Assembly (NCBI GenBank): GCA_016931665.1 | Contig: JAFGEH010000052.1 | Span: 1 to 17,553, forward strand | Length of the DNA stretch: 17,553 nt | DNA from: Candidatus Cloacimonadota bacterium | GTDB taxonomy: Bacteria; Cloacimonadota; Cloacimonadia; Cloacimonadales; TCS61 | Direction of reading: 5' to 3' | Shown here: in pieces, positions 1-6,307 of the stretch | How the letters are laid out: every line of letters starts with the position of its first letter | Numbering within the stretch: the stretch's first letter is position 1 | Translations under genes and position numbers: made by a program | Notes under the pieces: model-generated | What the model was told of the DNA's origin: nothing | The model's input: only the letters and a program-made list of their open reading frames with translations | Database searches by the model: none

Positions 1-19
1 AGCAGGATGACAGCTATTA

Positions 20-89
20 TTCTTACTTCTGACTCCTGACTTCTATCTTCCAACTTCCCACTTGTCCCTTGCACCTTGTCCCTTGTACC
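20..89. repeat. Degenerate tandem heptamer array, ten units
   Basis: Ten consecutive 7-base units lie in perfect register with no indels. On the plus strand, left to right, they are TTCTTAC, TTCTGAC, TCCTGAC, TTCTATC, TTCCAAC, TTCCCAC, TTGTCCC, TTGCACC, TTGTCCC and TTGTACC. Every unit begins with T and ends with C, and nine of ten begin TT. Two blocks are visible: six units of TTCYNAC type, then four of TTGYMCC type. On the minus (transcribed) strand the units read GGTACAA, GGGACAA and so on. The array begins about six bases beyond the mnmA stop codon. It contains no stem-loop or T-tract suggesting a terminator. The remaining bases at the edge (1-19) show nothing recognisable. Function is unknown. 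Confidence 0.85.
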
Positions 90-95
90 TTTTCC

Positions 96-1184
96 TCAAC
101 AGATTACGCCTCCTCCCAGCAGTTCATCATCCCTGTAGAATACTGCAGATTGGCCTGGTGTTACTGATTTAACCGGCATCAGGGTCTGCACCTGTATTCT
201 GTCATTTTCTTTCTGCCAGGAACTCACTGGTACAGGGTTACTGTTATATCTGATCTGTACAGTTACTTTCTCGGCAGTTTCCGGTTCCTTGCCGCTTATC
301 CAGTTAATTTCTTTGATCAGGAATTCCCGACTGAATAGGTCATCGGGATTATCCGTTACTAGCAGATGATTATTATCAGTATCCAGTTCCAGAACGAAGA
401 GCGGGGCAGACCAGGGTGTGTTCAATCCCTTCCTCTGGCCGATTGTGTAGAGTGGTAATCCCCGGTGCCGGCCAATGATTCGGCCATCTTTATGAATTAT
501 TTTTCCGGGGGTCAGGGAAATATGCTGGCGCAGATATTCCTGATAATGATCTTTGATGAAGCAGATCTCCTGGCTGTCTTCCCGGTTATGCACCGGCAAT
601 GCTCTGGTGGCAGCCATTTCTCTGACCTGGTTTTTATTCAGGTCCTGCAGTGGGAAAATGGTCTTGGCCAGTTGCTGCTGAGTCAGACGCCAGAGCATAT
701 ATGTCTGATCCTTACCGTGATCGTCGGAGCGAAATAAGCGATGCAACCCGGCCTGAACTTTTTTCTGGAGATAGTGTCCAGTGGCGAAATAATCAGCTCC
801 CAGTTGCAGGGCAGCTGTCATCAATTTACCCCATTTAATGGTATGATTACAGATAACACAGGGATTAGGCGTACGGCCTGCCTGATATTCGCGGATGAAA
901 TCAGTTTCCACGCATGCGCGGAATTCACTGGTCAGGTCAATAAGGTGATGAGTTATACCGAGTGCAACACAAACCTTACGAGCATCGCTGATAGCTGCTT
1001 CCAGGCCTGTACCCTCAGCGAATCCGTAATCCCTGTTGTGAAAATGCTGCATGGTAACACCGATCACGCGATAACCAGCTTCCAGCAGTTGCAGTGCTGC
1101 CACAGAGCTGTCAACTCCACCGCTCATGGCCACTGCTACCATGAAGTTGCCGGCTGGTTGGGGCAGATAATCAATTTCCAGCAT
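96..1184 (-). CDS. mnmA: tRNA-specific 2-thiouridylase MnmA
   Basis: MnmA installs the 2-thio group on the wobble uridine (U34) of tRNA for Lys, Glu and Gln, using ATP to adenylate the base and a sulfur relay to deliver the sulfur. The protein has 362 residues, normal for the family. It opens with the PP-loop SGGVDSS at residues 21-27. The catalytic cysteine is C112 in the NPCVICN context, preceded by an additional C109, and the persulfide cysteine is C208 in SQEICFI. A GQRKGL motif introduces the C-terminal barrel region. The ATG overlaps the murA stop by one base (TGATG), so translation is probably coupled; no strong Shine-Dalgarno is present. An internal ATG at residue 15 would also retain the PP-loop. 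It is the last gene visible in the transcript. Confidence 0.96.
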   Translation of the reverse strand: MLEIDYLPQPAGNFMVAVAMSGGVDSSVAALQLLEAGYRVIGVTMQHFHNRDYGFAEGTGLEAAISDARKVCVALGITHHLIDLTSEFRACVETDFIREYQAGRTPNPCVICNHTIKWGKLMTAALQLGADYFATGHYLQKKVQAGLHRLFRSDDHGKDQTYMLWRLTQQQLAKTIFPLQDLNKNQVREMAATRALPVHNREDSQEICFIKDHYQEYLRQHISLTPGKIIHKDGRIIGRHRGLPLYTIGQRKGLNTPWSAPLFVLELDTDNNHLLVTDNPDDLFSREFLIKEINWISGKEPETAEKVTVQIRYNSNPVPVSSWQKENDRIQVQTLMPVKSVTPGQSAVFYRDDELLGGGVIC

Positions 1185-2437
1185 CAGGCCCTGATCCGAC
1201 GTATATCAGCTCCCAGGGTTTGCAGTTTCTTCTCTATATCCTCGTAACCCCGGTCGATATGATAGATTCTGGCAATTGAGGTCTCTCCCCGGGCAGCCAG
1301 TCCGGCCAGAACCAGGGCAGCACTAGCCCGTAGATCGGTTGCCATCACTTGAGCACCACTGAGATTTGGAACTCCCTTTACCAATGCGATATTCTTCTCC
1401 ACAGTTATACTGGCATCCAAACGGTTCAGTTCAGCAACATGCATGAAGCGGTCCGGGAATATGGTTTCTTCGATCCGGCTATTACCCTGGGCCAAGCACA
1501 TCAGAGTCATGAACTGAGCCTGCAGGTCCGTGGGAAATTCCGGATAAGGCAGGGTAACAATATCCACTGCTTTCAGGCTGCTGCCGGGTTGAATTATTAT
1601 CTGGTCGGCAGCTGTTGTGATATTCAAACCAGCCTCTAAAAGCTTTTCCAGCAGGCTGGTAAGATGTTCCGGCCGACAGCTGGTAACCGTGATCTCACTA
1701 CCGGTCAGAGCAGCGGCGATCAGGAAGGTGCCGGCTTCAATGCGGTCGGGGATCATGCTGCTGACTGCTGGTTGCAGGCTGGTAACTCCCCTGATGAACA
1801 GGCGATCGGTATCACGGCCCGTTATCTGAGCGCCCATGGCTGTAAGGACATCTATCAGGCTGCCTATTTCCGGTTCCCGGGCAGCATTGCTGATAGTGGT
1901 TTCTCCTTCAGCCAGAACGGCAGCCATTAAAGCATTGGCCGTGGCTCCTACGCTGATCTTGTCGAAATTTATTTCAGCGCCCTGTAATTTTTTGCAGCGT
2001 GCCAGAATATATCCATGTTCTATCTCGATCTCAGCACCCAGCGCTTCCATGGCCTGCAGATGCATATCCACCGGCCTGGTTCCAATCGCACAACCCCCCG
2101 GAAACGAGACCTTTGCCTGTCCAAATCTGGCCAGTAGAGGACCCATCACATAGATAGAAGCTCGCATCTTGCTGACCAGCTCATAGGGCGCTTCAAAAAA
2201 GCTGCAATGGGTGGAATCTATCTCTAGGGTATGGTCATAGCTGTCTACCCGGGCTCCGGTTACCCGCAGCACATGCGCCATCATCTTGATGTCATTCAGG
2301 TGGGGGACATTATGTAAAATTGATTTACCCTGTGGCAGAAGGCAAGCTGCCATAACCGGCAGGGTGGCATTCTTGGAGCCGCTAATGGCAACACTGCCCG
2401 AGAGTTTCCTGCCGCCTTTGATCAAGAATCTGTCCAT
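1184..2437 (-). CDS. murA: UDP-N-acetylglucosamine 1-carboxyvinyltransferase MurA
   Basis: MurA transfers enolpyruvate from phosphoenolpyruvate to UDP-GlcNAc, the first committed cytoplasmic step of peptidoglycan synthesis. The 417-residue product matches the family length. Key residues are visible: K22 in the N-terminal GSKNA motif, the fosfomycin-target cysteine C116 in the loop GGCAIGT, and D304 in PEFPTDLQ (the general base, D305 in E. coli). Because C116 is a cysteine and not aspartate, the enzyme should be fosfomycin-sensitive in principle. The start follows the prmC stop after one base (TGATATG) with a distant AAGGA upstream, and its own stop overlaps mnmA, so the three tail genes are probably coupled. 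Its place behind fusA is not a widespread arrangement that I recognise. Confidence 0.97.
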   Translation of the reverse strand: MDRFLIKGGRKLSGSVAISGSKNATLPVMAACLLPQGKSILHNVPHLNDIKMMAHVLRVTGARVDSYDHTLEIDSTHCSFFEAPYELVSKMRASIYVMGPLLARFGQAKVSFPGGCAIGTRPVDMHLQAMEALGAEIEIEHGYILARCKKLQGAEINFDKISVGATANALMAAVLAEGETTISNAAREPEIGSLIDVLTAMGAQITGRDTDRLFIRGVTSLQPAVSSMIPDRIEAGTFLIAAALTGSEITVTSCRPEHLTSLLEKLLEAGLNITTAADQIIIQPGSSLKAVDIVTLPYPEFPTDLQAQFMTLMCLAQGNSRIEETIFPDRFMHVAELNRLDASITVEKNIALVKGVPNLSGAQVMATDLRASAALVLAGLAARGETSIARIYHIDRGYEDIEKKLQTLGADIRRIRA

Positions 2438-2438
2438 A

Positions 2439-3275
2439 TCAGTTACCTATCCTTACATATCGATCACAGCCGGAAAGATCCGACCGGATTTCTATCTTTT
2501 GCCATCCGTAATTTTCGGCAATTTTTTTTATTGCTTTTCCCTGTTGCGCACCAATTTCCAGATATATCCGGCCGCCGGGCAGCAGATAGTCTTTTGCCTC
2601 TGCCAGGATCCGGCGATAGTAATACAATCCGCCTTCTCCAGCCAGTAAAGCTTCCTGTGGCTCGTAGTCACGGATCTCCCGATCCAGTTCTTGATATTCC
2701 TGAGTTGAGATGTAAGGTGGATTGGAAATGATGATCTGATATTTATTCCGCAGTTCCTCAAAGAGATCCGAGCAGTGAAAATTGATCTTAACGCAGTTGA
2801 TCTCTGCATTTTTCCGTGCTGTCTCCAGCGCTTGTGCCGAGATATCAGCTGCTTCAATAATCATGTTCGGGAAGATAAGACCCAGAGCTATGGCGATGCA
2901 CCCGGAACCAGTTCCCAGATCCAGCAGAGTCTGCTCTTCAGAATATTCGCTGGCTACCCAGTCGACCAGATATTCGGTTTCCGGACGGGGAATCAGAACG
3001 TCAGGTGTCACCAGGATCCGTGCACCATAAAATTCCGTCTCTCCCAGTATGTACTGCAGCGGTTCATGTTCAGCTCTTCTCTCTGCTTTTTGTTTTATCT
3101 CACTTAATTGTTCAGAGGTTAATACCAGATTCCGGTTCAGATGAAGTTCCAGTCTGGGTATCCCGGTGACTGCTGCTATTATGTGTTCTGCCTGCAATGA
3201 TGGTTTGCTTAATGCTGCTGCCTGGAACAGGCTGGTTAGAGAAGTTAAGGCTTGAGAAATTGTAATAAAGGACAC
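2439..3275 (-). CDS. prmC: Release factor glutamine methyltransferase PrmC
   Basis: PrmC (HemK) N5-methylates the glutamine of the GGQ motif in release factors RF1 and RF2, improving peptide release. The 278-residue protein has the usual architecture: a small helical N-terminal substrate-binding domain, then a Rossmann SAM-binding domain with DLGTGSG at 119-125 and the catalytic NPPY motif at 185-188. The start codon is GTG, preceded by GGGAG at a suitable spacing. It lies 51 bases after fusA and one base before murA. In many bacteria prmC sits beside prfA (RF1); here no release factor gene is adjacent, and its neighbour is EF-G. A second protein-glutamine methyltransferase such as PrmB is the only close alternative, and length and context favour PrmC. 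Confidence 0.93.
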   Translation of the reverse strand: MSFITISQALTSLTSLFQAAALSKPSLQAEHIIAAVTGIPRLELHLNRNLVLTSEQLSEIKQKAERRAEHEPLQYILGETEFYGARILVTPDVLIPRPETEYLVDWVASEYSEEQTLLDLGTGSGCIAIALGLIFPNMIIEAADISAQALETARKNAEINCVKINFHCSDLFEELRNKYQIIISNPPYISTQEYQELDREIRDYEPQEALLAGEGGLYYYRRILAEAKDYLLPGGRIYLEIGAQQGKAIKKIAENYGWQKIEIRSDLSGCDRYVRIGN

Positions 3276-3304
3276 TTTTACTCCCGGATTAACCGAGAAG
3301 ATTG

Positions 3305-3320
3305 TGGGTAAAAATACCCA
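3305..3320. other. Small inverted repeat between fusA and prmC
   Basis: TGGGTA and TACCCA form a perfect 6-bp stem with a 4-base loop in the 51-base fusA-prmC spacer, about seven bases after the fusA stop. On the transcript the loop is UUUU and no U-tract follows the stem, so it does not resemble an intrinsic terminator. It may be a minor mRNA 3'-end stabiliser or processing site, or chance. Confidence 0.35.
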
Positions 3321-3326
3321 AACTGA

Positions 3327-5417
3327 TCAATAACCCCGGACTTTTTTCAGGATCTTTTCCTGAATGGAGGTTGAAACTTTCTCATGACGCAGGTATTCGA
3401 TAGTATGAACAGCCCTGCCCTGTGATATGGAACGCAGCTGGGTAGCATATCCGATCAGTTCACTCATGGGAATATCAGCTACAACTTCCTGCTTGTTCTG
3501 GTTTTTCCTGATGGTATCGATCTTACCACGCCGGGAATTGATATCACCAATAATATCTCCTACAAATTCATCGGGGGTGACCACATTAACCAGCATCAGG
3601 GGTTCCATGATAACTGCTTCTGCTTTCCTGAGAGCCTGGCTGACGGCCAGAGAAGCAGCAATACTGAAGGCTGTGTCGCTGGAATCGACTTCATTATACT
3701 TGCCACCCACCAGCTCTATCTTTACCCGTTCCACCGGACTGCTCATCAAAGGGCCGTCCAGGCAAGAATTCAGGGCTCCTGTTTCAATAGCTGGCCAGAA
3801 TTCTCGCGGGATTATATCCTCATTTATTCGGTTCACAAAGATGTTTTTCTTACCGGCTGGCAGGTCCTGCAATTTTAAGGGAGAAAGGGTCATTTCCACC
3901 ACGGCATACTGGCCTTTACCTGCCATCTCACGAATAAATTCACCGGTGGAACTTACTTTGTTATTGATGGATTCCTTGTAGGAAACCTGCGGGTTGCCCA
4001 CGTTAACCTGCACACCGAATTCCCGGCGCAGGCGGTCCACAATTATCTCTAAATGTAGTTCTCCCATCCCGGATATCAGTGTCTGACCGGTATCCTTATT
4101 CTGAGCTACCTTGAAAGTAGGATCCTCTTCCTCCATTTTACTCAGCGCATCTTTCAGTATATCCTGATCAGCCTTGGTTCTGGGTTCGATTGCCTCGGAA
4201 ATGACAGCATCGGGAAATGATATGGTATCAAGCAGCAGATTGAACCCTTCACTGGTAAGAGTATCGCCCGTATAGATGTCCTTAGGTCCAACCAGCACTC
4301 CAATATCACCCGCTCTCAGCTCCTGAACATCCTTCTTTTTATTGGAATGTACCTGAAGCAGCCGGGAGATCCTTTCCCTTTTCCCGGTTCTCTGATTAAT
4401 GATGGCAGAACTGCGTTTAATGATACCGGAATAAACCCGGATATAAATGTTTTTTCCAACGAATTTATCGATTTGTACTTTGAAAGCCAGAGCAGCGAAT
4501 TCTCGATTGAATTCCGGAAAAATATCTACTTTTTCCCCTGTGTTGCTAATGATACCTCTGGTGGGGGGCACTTCCCGCGGAGAAGGAAGATAACCGGTAA
4601 TAGCATCAAGTAGTAATTGTACACCAATATTTCGTAGAGACGAGCCGCAGAGAATAGGAACGAACTGGTGATCTATTGTGGCTTTCCTCAAGACGGCATT
4701 TATCTCTTCTTCACTTACAGGCTGTTCATCCAGAAGCTTGGCCAGCAGGTTATCATCATAATCGGCGAGCTTTTCCAGAAGTTTATTCCGGAAGGTCTCA
4801 ACCTGATCCCGGTAAATCTCCGGTAGCTTTTCCTGATGGTAGTTCACACCCAGAGTTGTTTGATCGAATCGGTACACTTTCCGGGATATCAGGTCGATTA
4901 TACCGGAAAAATCATCCTCCTGCCCTAATGGTAATTGAACAGGCAGGGCATTAACAGTAAGTCTTTCCTGGATCATGTCAACCACGTTCAAGAAATCAGC
5001 TCCGATGCGATCCATCTTGTTCACATAGGCTATCCGGGGGACATGGTAACGATCGGCTTGGTGCCAGACCGTCTCAGATTGCGGTTCAACGCCTCCCACA
5101 GCGCAGAATATGCCCACGGCTCCATCCAGAACACGAAGGGAGCGCTCCACTTCAGCCGTAAAATCTACATGGCCGGGAGTATCAATAATATTTATCTGGT
5201 GGTTCTTCCAGAAAATTGTGGTACAGGCGGAAGTAATGGTGATGCCTCGTTCCCTTTCTTGCTCCATCCAGTCCATAACGGTGTTGCCATCATGAACTTC
5301 ACCCATTCTATGGATGATGCCGGTATAGAACAACATCCTTTCGGTTGTAGTTGTCTTACCGGCATCAATATGGGCTGTTATACCGATGTTACGTATGTCA
5401 GAAAGGTCCGTTGGCAT
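3327..5417 (-). CDS. fusA: Translation elongation factor G
   Basis: EF-G is the ribosomal translocase GTPase and, with RRF, recycles ribosomes. The 696 residues cover all five domains. G1 is AHIDAGKT at 15-22; the switch I threonine lies in ERGITITS; G3 is DTPGHVDFT with the catalytic histidine; G4 is NKMD. Domains III to V follow, with EPRTKADQ and a C-terminal RRGKI segment. At the domain IV tip, where E. coli and Thermus EF-G have a histidine in YHDVDS/YHEVDS, this protein has N575 (YNEVDS). The ATG lies 14 bases after the rpsG stop, and I see no Shine-Dalgarno sequence in the 20 bases before it, which suggests coupling to rpsG translation. No tuf follows. Given its place in the str cluster it is probably the main EF-G, although an EF-G-like paralogue cannot be excluded. 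Confidence 0.95.
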   Translation of the reverse strand: MPTDLSDIRNIGITAHIDAGKTTTTERMLFYTGIIHRMGEVHDGNTVMDWMEQERERGITITSACTTIFWKNHQINIIDTPGHVDFTAEVERSLRVLDGAVGIFCAVGGVEPQSETVWHQADRYHVPRIAYVNKMDRIGADFLNVVDMIQERLTVNALPVQLPLGQEDDFSGIIDLISRKVYRFDQTTLGVNYHQEKLPEIYRDQVETFRNKLLEKLADYDDNLLAKLLDEQPVSEEEINAVLRKATIDHQFVPILCGSSLRNIGVQLLLDAITGYLPSPREVPPTRGIISNTGEKVDIFPEFNREFAALAFKVQIDKFVGKNIYIRVYSGIIKRSSAIINQRTGKRERISRLLQVHSNKKKDVQELRAGDIGVLVGPKDIYTGDTLTSEGFNLLLDTISFPDAVISEAIEPRTKADQDILKDALSKMEEEDPTFKVAQNKDTGQTLISGMGELHLEIIVDRLRREFGVQVNVGNPQVSYKESINNKVSSTGEFIREMAGKGQYAVVEMTLSPLKLQDLPAGKKNIFVNRINEDIIPREFWPAIETGALNSCLDGPLMSSPVERVKIELVGGKYNEVDSSDTAFSIAASLAVSQALRKAEAVIMEPLMLVNVVTPDEFVGDIIGDINSRRGKIDTIRKNQNKQEVVADIPMSELIGYATQLRSISQGRAVHTIEYLRHEKVSTSIQEKILKKVRGY

Positions 5418-5431
5418 AAGGCAGAAATTAA

Positions 5432-5902
5432 TTACATTCTGAAATGAGCGAAAGCCTTGTTGGCCTCGGCCATTTTATGAGTATCTTCCCTCTTCTTGAC
5501 ACTGGCTCCCTCTTTTTTATAGGCAGCCAGCAGTTCGGCAGCCAGGCGTTCGGTCATGGTCTTTTCCGTCCGTTTCCGGGCATAACCGATAATCCAGCGA
5601 AAGGCCAGGGTCTGAGCATTGGCGGAAGTCACTTCGGTGGGAACCTGGTAATTGGCTCCGCCCACTCGGCGGGAAACCACCTTGATCAGGGGCTTGACAT
5701 TGTCTAATGCCTGATTGAACACCGCTAAAGCATCTTCCTTGGTTTTGGCATGCAGGATGTCCAGTGCGCCATAAACAATGTTTTCCGCCAGGCTTTTCTT
5801 GCCTTTAAGCATGAGGGTGTTGATGAATTTGCTGAGGATCAGGCTGTTGAATTTGGGATCTGGAAAGATCTCTCTGTCGAAAACTCTTCTGCGTCGTGAC
5901 AT
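5432..5902 (-). CDS. rpsG: Small subunit ribosomal protein S7
   Basis: S7 is a primary assembly protein that nucleates the 30S head by binding the 3' major domain of 16S rRNA and lies near the E and P sites. At 156 residues it has standard length. The N-terminus MSRRRRVFDREIFPDPKF is typical, as are the SRRVGGANYQVP beta-hairpin region and the basic C-terminal helix RKRTEKTMTERLA. The ATG has a strong upstream GGAGG. Only 10 bases separate it from the rpsL stop, and the Shine-Dalgarno lies right at that stop. In E. coli the S7 autoregulatory target fills a roughly 100-base rpsL-rpsG spacer; that spacer is essentially absent here, so any S7 feedback must work differently. Confidence 0.98.
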   Translation of the reverse strand: MSRRRRVFDREIFPDPKFNSLILSKFINTLMLKGKKSLAENIVYGALDILHAKTKEDALAVFNQALDNVKPLIKVVSRRVGGANYQVPTEVTSANAQTLAFRWIIGYARKRTEKTMTERLAAELLAAYKKEGASVKKREDTHKMAEANKAFAHFRM

Positions 5903-5912
5903 CTACATCCTC

Positions 5913-6284
5913 CTACTTCGGTCTCTTAGTACCGTACTTGGAACGGCCATGAACCCTTTTATCAACACCAGCCGTATCAAGGGCACCTCTCACAATATGA
6001 TATCTTACACCGGGCAGGTCTTTCACCCTGCCGCCTCTGACCAGAACCAGCGAGTGTTCCTGCAGATTATGACCCTCACCGGGAATATATACCGTTACCT
6101 CAAAGCCGTTGGTCAATCTGACCCTGGCTACCTTGCGCAGCGCTGAATTTGGTTTCTTGGGTGTGGTCGTATAAACCCTGGTGCAAACTCCCCGCCTTTG
6201 GGGACAGGAAGAAAGGGCACGGTTCTTTTTCTTCTTGATTATCTTGCTTCTGCCCTTTCTGACCAATTGATTGATTGTTGGCAC
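5913..6284 (-). CDS. rpsL: Small subunit ribosomal protein S12
   Basis: S12 sits at the 30S decoding centre and controls accuracy; it is the classical streptomycin-resistance locus. The 123 residues match the family. The loop TPKKPNSALRKVARV carries lysines K43 and K44, and GGRVKDLPGVRYH carries K88 and D89; D89 is the residue methylthiolated by RimO in some bacteria. These loop residues are the usual drug-sensitive forms. The start is GTG, with GGAGG seven bases upstream. It follows the rpoC stop by only 23 bases, with no terminator visible between, so the str cluster is probably transcribed with rpoBC, unlike E. coli where str is a separate operon. Confidence 0.98.
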   Translation of the reverse strand: MPTINQLVRKGRSKIIKKKKNRALSSCPQRRGVCTRVYTTTPKKPNSALRKVARVRLTNGFEVTVYIPGEGHNLQEHSLVLVRGGRVKDLPGVRYHIVRGALDTAGVDKRVHGRSKYGTKRPK

Positions 6285-6307
6285 TTCTTTTCCTCCGTGT
6301 TTATTAT

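Noticed and set aside
1..95. Terminator or new gene at the left edge
   Set aside because: No stem-loop with a T-tract and no plausible coding start; the stretch is mostly the heptamer array.
96..1142. Alternative mnmA start at residue 15
   Set aside because: It would retain the PP-loop, but there is no Shine-Dalgarno sequence, and the upstream ATG is coupled to the murA stop; the first start is kept with some doubt.
2528..2857. Minus-strand open frame inside prmC in another frame
   Set aside because: prmC is intact and conserved through this region, so the second frame is a shadow and not a frameshifted gene.
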